A DNA stretch of 64,000 bases from Martelella radicis (GTDB taxonomy: Bacteria; Pseudomonadota; Alphaproteobacteria; Rhizobiales; Rhizobiaceae). The DNA is taken from the NCBI RefSeq assembly GCF_014196625.1, contig NZ_JACIDZ010000002.1, forward strand, positions 62,001 through 126,000, written 5' to 3'. The notes beneath the pieces are model-generated. The model ran no database searches, was not told the origin of the DNA, and saw only the letters and a program-made list of their open reading frames with translations. The position numbers and the translations under genes are program-made. This document shows positions 1 through 8,848 of this stretch, piece after piece (position 1 is the first letter of the stretch; the number at the start of each line of letters is the position of its first letter).

Positions 1-1
1 T

Positions 2-205
2 TCCATCGAGAAGATGAAGGAATACGGCATCGTCGTCTCCGGCGACGCGGATGAAGGCGGCATCGGCTGCATCACCGACGCCCACTACAAGACCTTCTTC
101 GACGACATGGTCGACATCGGCCTGTTCACGTCTGACGTCGATTACACCAAGGCCTTCACGACCGAGTTCGTCTGCAAGGGCGTTGGCATGGACCTGATGA
201 AGTAA
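2..205 (+). CDS. 3' end of an ABC transporter substrate-binding protein (NitT/TauT type)
   Basis: Only the last 67 codons are present; the gene starts left of the window and ends with TAA. The fragment has no diagnostic motif, but its tail resembles the C-terminal lobe of NMT1/THI5-like periplasmic binding proteins. It lies directly before a NitT/TauT-type ATPase and permease that have no other binding protein nearby. By that context it is the solute receptor of the importer. It could capture a small nitrogen heterocycle, given the CodA-like enzyme downstream, but that is inference. Family assignment from the fragment alone is weak. Confidence 0.6.
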   Translation, partial: SIEKMKEYGIVVSGDADEGGIGCITDAHYKTFFDDMVDIGLFTSDVDYTKAFTTEFVCKGVGMDLMK

Positions 206-225
206 GGCGAAGCCACACCGACACT

Positions 226-253
226 CCGTTTCGCGTCACCCGGCGCGAAACGG
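226..253 (+). other. Intercistronic hairpin after the binding-protein gene
   Basis: A perfect 10-bp stem (226-235 with 244-253) encloses an 8-nt loop between the binding-protein stop and the ATPase start. No T-run follows, so it is not a classical terminator. It probably protects the 3' end of the upstream mRNA or partly attenuates read-through, giving more binding protein than ATPase. Similar stems follow four other binding-protein genes in this window. Confidence 0.6.
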
Positions 254-281
254 CACCTTGAATTGAATGCAGGATAGCCGC

Positions 282-1100
282 ATGCCGAACGCTCATGCCG
301 AAACCCCGGCATCGCTACAAAAGCCGCTGGTGAAGATGGAGCATGTCACCAAGATCTTCTCCAACGGGACCATCGCGCTCAACGACATGTCCCTGACGGT
401 GCGTCAGGGCGAGTTCGTCAGCCTGCTCGGCCCCTCCGGCTGCGGCAAATCCACCGCGCTCAGGATCATCGCCGCGCTCGGCGATGTCAGCCGCGGCACG
501 ATCGACTGGCCAAGCTCGCGCATTTCCGCCAAGGGCCGTCCGGAAGGCGATATCAGCTTCGTCTTCCAGGAACCGACGCTGATGCCCTGGGCAACGGTCT
601 TCGGCAATGTCTACCTTCCGCTGAAACTGCGCGGCCAATCAAAAGCAGGCACGCGCGACCAGATCATGGACGTCTTGAAGACCGTCGGCCTGCAGGATTT
701 CGCCAATGCCTATCCGCGCGAACTCTCCGGCGGCATGAAGATGCGCGTCTCGATCGCCCGCGCTCTGGTGACCAAGCCGAAGCTTCTCTTGATGGACGAG
801 CCCTTCGCAGCCCTTGACGAGATCACCCGCCAGCGGCTGAACGACGATGTCCTGCGGCTCTGGCACGAGACGGGGATCACCGTCATCTTCGTCACCCATT
901 CCGTTTTCGAATCCGCCTATCTCTCCAACCGCATCGTGGTCATGCGCGCGCGCCCCGGCCAGGTCTTCGACGATTTTCCGCTGGATACCAGCCAGGTCCG
1001 CGACGAGGACTACCGCTCCTCCGACGAATATCACCAGGCCTGCGCGAAAGTGTCCCACGCGCTGCAGGGCGCGATCCACGCCGCAGGAGGAGAACACTGA
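282..1100 (+). CDS. ABC transporter ATP-binding protein, NitT/TauT (SsuB/TauB-like)
   Basis: This is the nucleotide-binding subunit of an importer, 272 aa from ATG 282. An AGGA lies 7 nt ahead of that ATG, while the upstream ATG at 267 has no visible ribosome-binding site. Seen: Walker A GPSGCGKST, the Q-loop in FVFQEPTLMPW, signature LSGGMKMRVSIARAL, Walker B LLLMDEPFAALDE and the switch His in VTHSVFES. The Q-loop sequence and short C-terminus are typical of the nitrate/sulfonate/taurine/HMP subfamily. It overlaps the permease start by one base (TGATG), so the two are translationally coupled. Substrate is not readable from the ATPase. Confidence 0.92.
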   Translation: MPNAHAETPASLQKPLVKMEHVTKIFSNGTIALNDMSLTVRQGEFVSLLGPSGCGKSTALRIIAALGDVSRGTIDWPSSRISAKGRPEGDISFVFQEPTLMPWATVFGNVYLPLKLRGQSKAGTRDQIMDVLKTVGLQDFANAYPRELSGGMKMRVSIARALVTKPKLLLMDEPFAALDEITRQRLNDDVLRLWHETGITVIFVTHSVFESAYLSNRIVVMRARPGQVFDDFPLDTSQVRDEDYRSSDEYHQACAKVSHALQGAIHAAGGEH

Positions 1101-1954
1101 TGAGCGACAAGGTGAGCGCCATGCAGCACGACGATGCGGCTTACGCCAAGCCCGGTTTCTGGTCCCGCCATGGCGAGACCATCCTGAAGATCGCGATCCC
1201 GATTGCCGTGCTGGCCTTTCTGGTGTTTGTCTGGCAGGCGATCGTCGTCATCTACCAGACCCCGCATTACATCCTTCCCGGCCCCGCGCTGGTGGTCGAG
1301 GCCTTTTTCGAGGACTGGGGCACGCTTGCCCCGGCGCTGTGGGTGACGACCAAGATCACCTTCATCTCGCTCGGCCTGGCCCTTGTCGGCGGGGTCGGCC
1401 TTGCCGTCATCATGGTCCAGTCGCGCTGGATCGAGACCGCGCTTTACCCGATCACGGTCATCCTTCAGGTGACGCCGATCGTCGCCATCGCGCCGCTGAT
1501 CCTGATCTATACGCCGACAACGCAGGTCGCGCTCCTGATCTGCGCCTTCCTCGTCGCCTTCTTCCCGATCCTCTCCAACATGGCGCAGGGCCTGAAGAGC
1601 GTCGACCATAACCTGTTGAACCTGTTCGAGCTTTACGGCGCCTCGCGCTGGCAGACGCTTGTCCACCTGAAGCTTCCCGCTTCGCTCCCCTATTTCATGA
1701 CCGGGCTTCGGATCGGCGGCGGCCTGGCGCTGATCGCGGCCGTTGTCGCCGAATTCGCCGCGGGCTCGGCCGGCGCCGGCTCCGGCCTTGCCTTCCGCCT
1801 GCTGGAGTCGCAGTACCGGCTCAACATTCCGCGTCTGTTTGCCGCGCTGTTCATGCTCGCCTGTCTCGGCGTGGCGATCTTCGCGCTCACCTCCTTCATT
1901 GCCTGGCTGTTCCTGCACCGCTGGCACGAAAGCAGCCTCAAGAGGGAAAACTGA
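1100..1954 (+). CDS. ABC transporter permease, NitT/TauT (SsuC/TauC-like)
   Basis: A 284-aa inner-membrane permease of the BPD_transp_1 fold. Hydrophobic segments begin near residues 30 and 95 and continue to the C-terminus. The cytoplasmic coupling loop contains ELYGASRWQTLVHLKLPASLPYF, the EAA-type motif that contacts the ATPase (residues about 174-196). It starts on the last base of the ATPase stop codon and ends in another TGATG overlap with the deaminase gene. Importer and catabolic enzymes are therefore one transcription unit. The family is clear; the transported compound is not. Confidence 0.92.
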   Translation: MSDKVSAMQHDDAAYAKPGFWSRHGETILKIAIPIAVLAFLVFVWQAIVVIYQTPHYILPGPALVVEAFFEDWGTLAPALWVTTKITFISLGLALVGGVGLAVIMVQSRWIETALYPITVILQVTPIVAIAPLILIYTPTTQVALLICAFLVAFFPILSNMAQGLKSVDHNLLNLFELYGASRWQTLVHLKLPASLPYFMTGLRIGGGLALIAAVVAEFAAGSAGAGSGLAFRLLESQYRLNIPRLFAALFMLACLGVAIFALTSFIAWLFLHRWHESSLKREN

Positions 1955-3264
1955 TGCCGGGATTCATGACACTGCCGGAAGCGCCGACCTTCGCGCTTCT
2001 GAGGGCAACTGTTCCGGCCGTCTGCCTTGCCAATGCGAGCGGCTTCGAGGCCAAGGAAGGTCTCGTCTCGGCCGATATCGTGATCGCCGACGGCAAGATC
2101 GACGCCATTCTGCCCGCCGGCACGGCGCCCGCCGCCCTTCCCGCAGCCGACATGCGCGACGGCATGGTCTGGCCGACCTTTACCGATATGCACACCCATA
2201 TCGACAAGGGCCATATCTGGGAGCGCCGCCGCAACCCCGACGGCACCTTCATGGGCGCGCTTGAAAACGTGATGGCCGACCGGCAGGCCAATTGGACGGC
2301 CGATGACGTCGCCGCCCGCATGGAATTCTCGCTGAAATCGGCCTATGCCCACGGCACCGGCCTTCTGCGCACCCATCTCGACAGCCTGCCGCCACAGCAC
2401 GAAATCTCCTTCGAGGTGTTTTCTCACATGCGCGAGGCATGGGCGGACCGGATCGAGCTTCAGGCCGTCGCGCTCTTTTCCATCGACATGATCTTCGAAC
2501 CCTTCTTCGACGATCTGACGAAGCTTCTGAAACGCCACAACGGGTTGATCGGCGGCGTGACGCAAATGCTGCCGGATCTTGATGCCCGCCTTGACCGCAT
2601 GTTCCGCGCGGCTGCCGACAACGGTCTGGACATCGACCTTCATGTGGACGAGACCGAGGATCGCGAGGTCCTGACCCTTGGCCGGATCGCGCAAGCCAAG
2701 CTTCGCAACGGCTTCGAGGGATCCGTCACCGTCGGCCATTGCTGTTCGCTGGCCCGTCAGGACGAAGACACGGCAAGGCGCACGATCGATGTCGTTGCTC
2801 AGGCCGGCCTTTCCGTCGTCTCGCTGCCAATGTGCAACATGTATCTGCAGGACCGCCATGAGGGTCGCACGCCGCGCTGGCGCGGCGTGACGCTGTTCAA
2901 GGAGCTTGCGGCCGCAGGGGTGAAGACGGCGGTCTCCTCCGACAACACCCGCGATCCGTTTTATGCATATGGCGATCTCGATCCCGTCGAGGTTATCCGC
3001 GAGGCCGTGCGCATTCTCCAGCTCGACCATCCGCTGGACGAGACCGCCCGCATCATCACCCGTACGCCAGCCGACATTCTCGGCCGGGGCGAGCGCGGGG
3101 TGATTGCCGAAGGCGGCTCCGCCGATCTCGTCCTCTTCAGCGCCCGGCGCTGGAGCGAATTTCTTTCCCGTCCGCAGGCTGACCGCATCGTGATGCGGAA
3201 TGGCATGGGCATCGACCGCAGCCTGCCGGATTACCGCGAACTTGACCCGCTGATGGATAAGTGA
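1954..3264 (+). CDS. CodA-like amidohydrolase (cytosine deaminase family)
   Basis: A 436-aa cytoplasmic metal-dependent hydrolase of the cytosine deaminase branch. Visible metal and catalytic residues: H80 and H82 in DMHTHID, H230 and E233 in DLHVDETED, H262 in VGHCCSL and D330 in SSDNTRDPF. These align with His61/63, His214, Glu217, His246 and Asp313 of E. coli CodA, so it should be active. The residue after the metal-binding Asp is Asn where CodA has Asp, so the substrate may not be cytosine. It is coupled to the importer upstream, and the oxidase follows almost at once. It likely deaminates or hydrolyses an imported N-heterocycle; the exact substrate is unknown. Confidence 0.85.
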   Translation: MPGFMTLPEAPTFALLRATVPAVCLANASGFEAKEGLVSADIVIADGKIDAILPAGTAPAALPAADMRDGMVWPTFTDMHTHIDKGHIWERRRNPDGTFMGALENVMADRQANWTADDVAARMEFSLKSAYAHGTGLLRTHLDSLPPQHEISFEVFSHMREAWADRIELQAVALFSIDMIFEPFFDDLTKLLKRHNGLIGGVTQMLPDLDARLDRMFRAAADNGLDIDLHVDETEDREVLTLGRIAQAKLRNGFEGSVTVGHCCSLARQDEDTARRTIDVVAQAGLSVVSLPMCNMYLQDRHEGRTPRWRGVTLFKELAAAGVKTAVSSDNTRDPFYAYGDLDPVEVIREAVRILQLDHPLDETARIITRTPADILGRGERGVIAEGGSADLVLFSARRWSEFLSRPQADRIVMRNGMGIDRSLPDYRELDPLMDK

Positions 3265-3266
3265 AC

Positions 3267-4676
3267 ATGCCGGACTATCAACAGATCAAGGCCGAACTCG
3301 AGGGCATCACCATCGAGGACAATCCCAACATGGTTCTGCGCAAGAGCCGGGACTTCTACTGGTATTCGCCCATTCTGAAGGAACAGCTTGAGAACGTGAC
3401 CGGCGATCTGGTCGTCTCGCCGAAGAACGAGGACGAACTGATCCGGATCCTGAAGGTCGCGTTCAGGAATGATGTTCCCGTCACCGCGCGTGGCGGCGGC
3501 ACCGGCAATTACGGCCAGTGCATGCCGCTTTCCGGCGGCATCGTGCTCGACATGACCAAGATGAACGCGATCAAGGAGATCCATCCCGGCCGCGTCGTCG
3601 TCGAGGCCGGCATCATCTGCGCCCAGCTCGACAGGGAGCTGAAGGAGAAATCCGGTCAGGAACTGCGCTTCCACCCGTCGACCACCGGCCAAGCCACGCT
3701 TGGCGGCTTCATCGCCGGCGGCTCCGGCGGCGTCGGCTCGGTCCACTGGGGCGGGCTTCGCGATCTCGGCAATGTTCTGCGACTGAGGATCGTGACGCTC
3801 GAGGAAGAGCCGCGGGTGATGGAACTGACGGCGCGCGATCTCCTCAAGGTCAGCCACGCCTACGGCACCAATGGCATCATCACCGAGGTCGAAATGCCGC
3901 TGGCCCCCGCCTATGACTGGGTGGACGTGATAGTCGGCCACGAGACCTTCATGGACGCGGTGCGCTTCTCCGACCGGCTGGCGAAATCCTCCGGCATTCT
4001 GGTCAAGGAAATCGCCCCGATCGCCGCGCCCGTGCCCTATTCCTATTTCAACCGCCACAAGCCTTACCTCAAGGAAGGCGAGAGCGTCTCCGTGGTCATG
4101 GTCGCGCCGCACTCGATGGAACCCTTCGAGGCGCTGGTCAACCTCTACAAGGGCGAGATCCGCTTCCGCTCCGACAAGGCGGAAAGCCTGCGCGGCCTGC
4201 CGCGCGCCTATGAGCTTGGCTGGAACCACACGACGCTGCGCGCGCTGAAGACAGAACCGGATGCCTTCACCTACCTGCAGGTGCAATATCCCGGCCCCGA
4301 CCATGTGGCCAAGGTCCAGGAGATGTCCGAACTCTTCGGCGACGAGGTGATCGGCCATCTGGAATTCCTGCGCTTTGACGGTGCGATCCAGTGTTCCGGC
4401 CTGCCGCTGGTGCGCTATACCACGGCCGAGCGGCTGGAAGAGATCATCCGTATCCACGAGGAGCACGGCTGCCCTATCTTCAACCCGCACCGCTATACGC
4501 TGGAAGAAGGCGGCATGAAGCAGACCGACGAACTGCAGCTTGCCTTCAAGAAGGAAACCGACCCCAAGGGCCTTTTGAACCCCGGCAAGATGATCGCCTG
4601 GGAAAACCCGGATTTCGATTTCAAGGCCGGTAAGAACTTCCTGTTCAAGGGCCTTTCCGAGACGGGAGCCGAATAG
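3267..4676 (+). CDS. FAD-binding oxidoreductase (GlcD/VAO type)
   Basis: A 469-aa flavoprotein. The N-terminal FAD_binding_4 domain carries TARGGGTGNYGQ and a glycine-rich FIAGGSGGVGSVHWGG segment that wraps the pyrophosphate. The C-terminal cap ends with FNPHRYTLEEGG and GLLNPGKM, the usual closing motif of GlcD-like oxidases. No iron-sulfur motif is present, so electrons probably go to O2 or to quinone. ATG 3267 is preferred; an in-frame GTG at 3261 overlaps the previous stop and is possible. It lies between a CodA-like deaminase and a quinone reductase, suggesting oxidation of the deaminated product. Specific substrate unknown. Confidence 0.85.
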   Translation: MPDYQQIKAELEGITIEDNPNMVLRKSRDFYWYSPILKEQLENVTGDLVVSPKNEDELIRILKVAFRNDVPVTARGGGTGNYGQCMPLSGGIVLDMTKMNAIKEIHPGRVVVEAGIICAQLDRELKEKSGQELRFHPSTTGQATLGGFIAGGSGGVGSVHWGGLRDLGNVLRLRIVTLEEEPRVMELTARDLLKVSHAYGTNGIITEVEMPLAPAYDWVDVIVGHETFMDAVRFSDRLAKSSGILVKEIAPIAAPVPYSYFNRHKPYLKEGESVSVVMVAPHSMEPFEALVNLYKGEIRFRSDKAESLRGLPRAYELGWNHTTLRALKTEPDAFTYLQVQYPGPDHVAKVQEMSELFGDEVIGHLEFLRFDGAIQCSGLPLVRYTTAERLEEIIRIHEEHGCPIFNPHRYTLEEGGMKQTDELQLAFKKETDPKGLLNPGKMIAWENPDFDFKAGKNFLFKGLSETGAE

Positions 4677-4677
4677 A

Positions 4678-5259
4678 ATGCGCGTTCTCGTTCTCTTCAG
4701 CCATCCGGTGGAAACGAGCTTCGGCGCGGCGCTGCATGCCCAGGTCGTCGAAAGCCTGAAGAAGGCCGGACATGAAGTCGATGATTGCGATCTTTACGCC
4801 GAGGGCTTCCAGCCGGTGCTGACCCGCGAGGAGCGGATCGGCTATCACGACTATCCCGAAAACACCGCGCCGGTCGCCGGCTATGTCGAGCGGCTGCGCA
4901 AGGCCGAAGCCCTCGTCATCGTCACGCCGGTGTGGAATTTCGGTTTTCCGGCCATGCTCAAGGGCTATTTCGACCGGGTCTGGCTGCCCGGCGTTTCCTT
5001 CGCGCTCGAGGACGGGAAACTGACGCCGACGCTGCGCCATATCAAGAAGCTCGCCGCCGTCTTCACCTATGGCGCGACGCCGATGCGGGCGTTCCTGGCT
5101 GGCAACCCGCCGAAAAAGATCGTCAAGCGCGTGCTGCGCGCCCAGATCAAGCTCGGCGCTCCGGTGTCCTTCATGGCGCATTACGACATGAACAACTGCA
5201 CCGACAAGACAAGGGCCGATTTCCTGGCAAAGGTGAAGGCCGAGATGGAAGCTTTCTGA
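4678..5259 (+). CDS. NAD(P)H dehydrogenase (quinone), flavodoxin-like fold
   Basis: A 193-aa protein of the KefF/MdaB/NQO flavodoxin-2 family. The N-terminal beta strand is VLVLFSHPVETSF. The segment VTPVWNFGFPAMLKGYFDRVWLPG is the family signature that binds FMN/FAD and the quinone. It starts one base after the oxidase stop. Such enzymes do two-electron reduction of quinones or other electrophiles. Here it may recycle an acceptor used by the FAD oxidase or reduce a reactive catabolic intermediate. It is the last gene of the operon; a terminator follows about 60 bp downstream. Confidence 0.87.
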   Translation: MRVLVLFSHPVETSFGAALHAQVVESLKKAGHEVDDCDLYAEGFQPVLTREERIGYHDYPENTAPVAGYVERLRKAEALVIVTPVWNFGFPAMLKGYFDRVWLPGVSFALEDGKLTPTLRHIKKLAAVFTYGATPMRAFLAGNPPKKIVKRVLRAQIKLGAPVSFMAHYDMNNCTDKTRADFLAKVKAEMEAF

Positions 5260-5316
5260 CGCTTCCGGCGCCCACCCCCTTTACATCACCGCTCAGACCA
5301 CTAGGTCTAGGACTAT

Positions 5317-5355
5317 CCCGCAAGCGCTCCCCTTAGGCGCTTGCGGGCTCTTTTG
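5317..5355 (+). terminator. Rho-independent terminator
   Basis: A perfect 11-bp stem (5317-5327 with 5337-5347), 9-nt loop, then a short run including TTTT. It closes the importer/deaminase/oxidase operon and isolates it from the GH32 gene. Confidence 0.85.
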
Positions 5356-5475
5356 AGCGAGGCCGCAAGCCCCGTCGCACTCTGTTTGCGCGGGATTGGC
5401 TGTGGCTTTCAGGAAATACCGCATGGGTCAGGGGGCATTGCCCCGCCATGCGCCAGCAGCGGGGAATAGGGCCGA

Positions 5476-7191
5476 ATGTCCATGCCAGAGCAGAAAACCG
5501 CCGATGAGACCCGCCTGCGCAAATTGCGCGGCACCGTACCGGTCAATGCCGTGCTTCATGTCTGGATGAAGGCCATCCACCCACACGCGCCCGCCGAGAT
5601 TCAGCTCTCGCTCAACGGCAGCTTGTTCGGCAATATCTTTGCCCAGAACGCCGAGGAATATGAATTCCGCATGTTCTTCGTGCCCCATGGCGGCGAGCTG
5701 GAATGTTCCTACGATCCCGAGACGACGACGATTTCGGTCGCCTACTGGTTCACCGATGCCAAGGTGCTGGAGGAAGGCATTACCGTGCTGCGCACCCATG
5801 CGGCCAATGCGCCGGCCCCTGCCCCCGGCAGCTATCACTTCCGGCCGCCCTTCGGCTGGATGAACGATCCGAACGGCTTCGGCCGCTTCAACGGCTCGGC
5901 CCATCTCTTCTACCAGCATTATTCGCACGGGCTGACGTGGAACACGATGCACTGGGGCCATGCGATCTCGGAGGATTACCTGCACTGGCGGCATCTGCCG
6001 ATCTTCCTGTTCCCCTCCGAGGACCTGACCCACCGCCCGGACAAACGCGGCGGCGCCTTTTCCGGCTCGGCGATCCCGATGGAAAATTCCGCCGGCATCC
6101 GCGTGTTCTTTACCGAGCATGTGATCGAGCGCGCACCGGAACGCGAAATCCAGATGGTCGCCACCTCGCAGTCGCTGATCTTCGCCGGCGCCGCGAAACC
6201 GCTGATCGACGAACGACCCGAGCTTGAAGGCCTGACGCTTGATTTCCGCGACCCTTACGTCTTCCGAGGGCCAGACGGTTACTGGAAAATGCTGCTCGGC
6301 AGCCGTCAGGGCGAGGAAGGCGTGGTCCTCCTCTACCAGACGGCCGACCTGACGGCGGCAGGCGGATGGGAATTCGTAGAAATCCTGCATCGTGAGGGCC
6401 GGTTCAACACGCAGGTGGTCGAATGTCCCTGCCTGTTGCCGCTCGACGGCCCGGCCGGTGACCCGCAGACGCATTGGGCGCTGGTCTGCGGCCTGATGCA
6501 CAGCCACCACGAGGAGACCGGCCGCAAGAACCTGACCATGGCGACCGTCGGCCATTTCGACGGTAAGCATTTCACGCCGGAATTCGAGCAGGAACTCGAT
6601 TTCGCCACGGACAACTACGCCTTCCAGGCCTTTCTCGACCAGGGCCGCCCGGTCGGCATCGGCTGGCTCGCCAACTGGGCCGATGCCGCGCCGGAAATCG
6701 ACTTTCCGACGGCCATGACCCTGCCGCGCAATCTCGTCTATGACGCCGCCGACAACACGCTGCTGACGCCGCCGATCGAGGGCGTGGAGGTGCTGCGCGA
6801 CGAACTGATCGATGACACCGCCCTAGCGGCCGGCGAGCCGGTGATGCTGGAAAAGGGCCAGGCCGAGATCGTCATCGAGCTTGACCGCAATGACGGGCCG
6901 TTCGAAATCGATCTCTATCACAACAATATCGAGATCACGGTGAAGATCGATGCGGAGGGGATGAGGCTTCTCTACATGGACGACAGCAAGACGCCGACGC
7001 CCGATTATTTCGCCCCTGGCGCCAACCCGAGCCATTTGCGGCTGTTCCTCGATATCGGTTCAGTCGAAGTCTTCGCCGATAACGGCCGCTGGGCCGGCAC
7101 CAAGCGCATCGCCGGCTTCGACCCGATCCATTCGCTGAGAATCCGCGAAGGCGCGATCAAGTCGGCCAAGGTCTGGTCGCTGGCGCTTTGA
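5476..7191 (+). CDS. Glycoside hydrolase family 32 (beta-fructosidase)
   Basis: A 571-aa enzyme that hydrolyses beta-fructosides such as sucrose, inulin or levan oligomers. GH32 catalytic features are intact: nucleophile D131 in WMNDPNG, transition-state stabiliser D259 in FRDP and acid/base E316 in ECP. A five-bladed propeller (about 120-430) is followed by a C-terminal beta sandwich containing SVEVFADNG. No signal peptide is visible, so it acts in the cytoplasm. Residues 1-115, before the propeller, form an extra strand-rich module not found in minimal sucrose-6-phosphate hydrolases. The gene stands alone with no sugar transporter beside it. Sucrose versus fructan specificity cannot be decided. 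Confidence 0.93.
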   Translation: MSMPEQKTADETRLRKLRGTVPVNAVLHVWMKAIHPHAPAEIQLSLNGSLFGNIFAQNAEEYEFRMFFVPHGGELECSYDPETTTISVAYWFTDAKVLEEGITVLRTHAANAPAPAPGSYHFRPPFGWMNDPNGFGRFNGSAHLFYQHYSHGLTWNTMHWGHAISEDYLHWRHLPIFLFPSEDLTHRPDKRGGAFSGSAIPMENSAGIRVFFTEHVIERAPEREIQMVATSQSLIFAGAAKPLIDERPELEGLTLDFRDPYVFRGPDGYWKMLLGSRQGEEGVVLLYQTADLTAAGGWEFVEILHREGRFNTQVVECPCLLPLDGPAGDPQTHWALVCGLMHSHHEETGRKNLTMATVGHFDGKHFTPEFEQELDFATDNYAFQAFLDQGRPVGIGWLANWADAAPEIDFPTAMTLPRNLVYDAADNTLLTPPIEGVEVLRDELIDDTALAAGEPVMLEKGQAEIVIELDRNDGPFEIDLYHNNIEITVKIDAEGMRLLYMDDSKTPTPDYFAPGANPSHLRLFLDIGSVEVFADNGRWAGTKRIAGFDPIHSLRIREGAIKSAKVWSLAL

Positions 7192-7302
7192 GACAGATGG
7201 GGCCTGGAGCTTTTGTTTTGACGCATACCCGAGGTCAACAGATGTTTCCATCTGACTGCAAAATGCTCCGGGGCAGCGTGCTGGCAAACGCCCTCACCAC
7301 CG

Positions 7303-7420
7303 TCATGCCGGCCTTGAGACGGCATCCAGGACCGAACACCGAGGACCATCGTTCTTAAGTTCTTGGCAAAAAAAGGATTTTTTAGCCCTGGACCCCGGAT
7401 CAAGTCAGGGGTGACGGACA
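7303..7420. repeat. REP-like intergenic repeat (imperfect hairpins)
   Basis: The 277-bp gap between the convergent GH32 and RidA-like genes holds no gene. It contains a GTCATGCCGG...CCGGCATCC-like half element near 7303-7330. A second element around 7387-7415 has arms ACCCCGGA (7392-7399) and TCAGGGGT (7405-7412), one mismatch. The phrase with GACCCCGGATCAAG and GGGGTGACGG is typical of dispersed intergenic palindromes in rhizobial genomes. Only this locus was seen here, so repeat status rests on resemblance. Confidence 0.5.
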
Positions 7421-7468
7421 GTGGGTAGGCAGGCTTCGTTTGTCTGCAACAGGGGATTTCCAGCAGGC

Positions 7469-7858
7469 TTACGGCAGCTTGGCCGCCGTAACCTCGACCT
7501 CGACCAGAAACTCCGCGCGGGTGAAGCCCGAGACGATCAGCAGGGTCGAGACCGGCATGGGGTCGGCGATAAAACGGTCGCGGACATCCATATAGGCCGG
7601 AAAATCCTCGCGCGTCGTGACGTAGCCGGTGATGCGGATCACATCCTCGAACCCCATGTCCGCTTCAGCGAGGATCTTGCCGATGGCCGAAAAACAGAGT
7701 TCGGCCTGGGCGCTGACGGAACGCGGAATGACCTCGTCCGGACCGATGCCGAGCTGACCGGAGGTGACCAGAAGGCCGGCGCCCGGCGGCACGTACAGAC
7801 CATGGCTGTAATTGCCGAAGGGCTTGCGAACGCCGGCTGGGTTGATGCTCTTCTTCAT
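7469..7858 (-). CDS. RidA/YjgF family protein, probably not a canonical enamine deaminase
   Basis: A 129-aa protein with the trimeric chorismate-mutase-like RidA fold: GLLVTSGQLGIG near residue 30, a central helix, and the closing strand LVEVEVTAAKLP. Canonical RidA hydrolyses 2-aminoacrylate-type enamines using Arg in a PARS motif. Here the equivalent is PVST, so the carboxylate-binding Arg appears absent; another Arg (TRAEF) lies a few residues on. The Glu of the closing strand is present. It belongs with Rid-like subgroups of uncertain function. It is monocistronic and convergent with GH32 across the repeat region. Confidence 0.85.
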   Translation of the reverse strand: MKKSINPAGVRKPFGNYSHGLYVPPGAGLLVTSGQLGIGPDEVIPRSVSAQAELCFSAIGKILAEADMGFEDVIRITGYVTTREDFPAYMDVRDRFIADPMPVSTLLIVSGFTRAEFLVEVEVTAAKLP

Positions 7859-8013
7859 GTGAAACCGCCTCGTGAAAAACTGTCAAACCGCATGGCCGCA
7901 TCGGAGCCCGGCTGTCAAGCGGCCATCCACCCGGACCGAACGATAATGTAGAGGCCGCGACGGAAATTATAAGGCGTCGCGGCGCATAATCCCCGACATT
8001 CCGCCCCCGCCCC

Positions 8014-8715
8014 TTATTCTTCGGCCGGATCTTCCGGCAATTGCCAGTCCACCGGCTCCATGCCCTGTTCCAGAAGAAACTGATTGGCCCTGGAAAAATG
8101 CCGACAGCCGAAGAAACCGTTATGGGCGGACAGCGGCGAGGGATGCGGGGCTTTCAGCACCAGATGCCGTGATTTATCCACGAAGGATGCCTTTTTCTGC
8201 GCATAGGCGCCCCACAGCATGAACACGACGTGCGGGCATTCGTCATTGACCACGCGAATGACGGCATCGGTGAAGTTTTCCCAGCCCTTGCCGCGATGGG
8301 AGGCGGCGGCCGCCTGGCGCACGGTGAGCACCGAGTTCAGCAACAACACGCCCTGGCGGGCCCAATGCTCCAGAAAACCGTGATTGACCTTCTGGAACCC
8401 GACATCGGTGGCCAGTTCCTTGTAGATATTGACGAGCGACGGTGGCACGCGCACGCCGGGCTGCACGGAAAAGCAGAGCCCGTGGGCCTGTCCTGGCCCG
8501 TGATAGGGGTCCTGGCCAAGGATGACGACGCGCACGCTCTCAAGCGGCGTCAGATCGAGCGCGCGGAAATATTCGCTGCCCTTGGGAAAGACCGTCTGGC
8601 CGGCGCGTTTCTCCTCCACCAGGAACGAGCGGAGCTCCGCCATATAGGTGCTCCCGAATTCCGGCTTGAGCTTTTCCCGCCAGCCGTCCTCAAGCCTGAT
8701 TTCGCTGTCTGCCAT
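8014..8715 (-). CDS. ung: Uracil-DNA glycosylase, family 1
   Basis: A 233-aa base-excision repair enzyme that removes uracil from DNA. Family 1 motifs are intact: the water-activating loop [14 protein letters not shown] (catalytic D69), a uracil-binding NS in LLLNSVLTV, and the minor-groove loop [18 protein letters not shown] with the catalytic His. Length matches E. coli Ung (229 aa). The gene is alone on the minus strand, divergent from the DsrE-like gene. Nothing unusual is visible. Confidence 0.97.
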   Translation of the reverse strand: MADSEIRLEDGWREKLKPEFGSTYMAELRSFLVEEKRAGQTVFPKGSEYFRALDLTPLESVRVVILGQDPYHGPGQAHGLCFSVQPGVRVPPSLVNIYKELATDVGFQKVNHGFLEHWARQGVLLLNSVLTVRQAAAASHRGKGWENFTDAVIRVVNDECPHVVFMLWGAYAQKKASFVDKSRHLVLKAPHPSPLSAHNGFFGCRHFSRANQFLLEQGMEPVDWQLPEDPAEE

Positions 8716-8848
8716 TGCACCCTATCCCTTCTCAGCTGCTCTCCTTGTTATCCCCGCCGTCGCGGCGATGCAATTCTCTGCGAAAATGTCACACTTGCGC
8801 GCACAGTGCCGCGTACTAGATGTGGAACGACAAAGGAGGACCTCAAAA

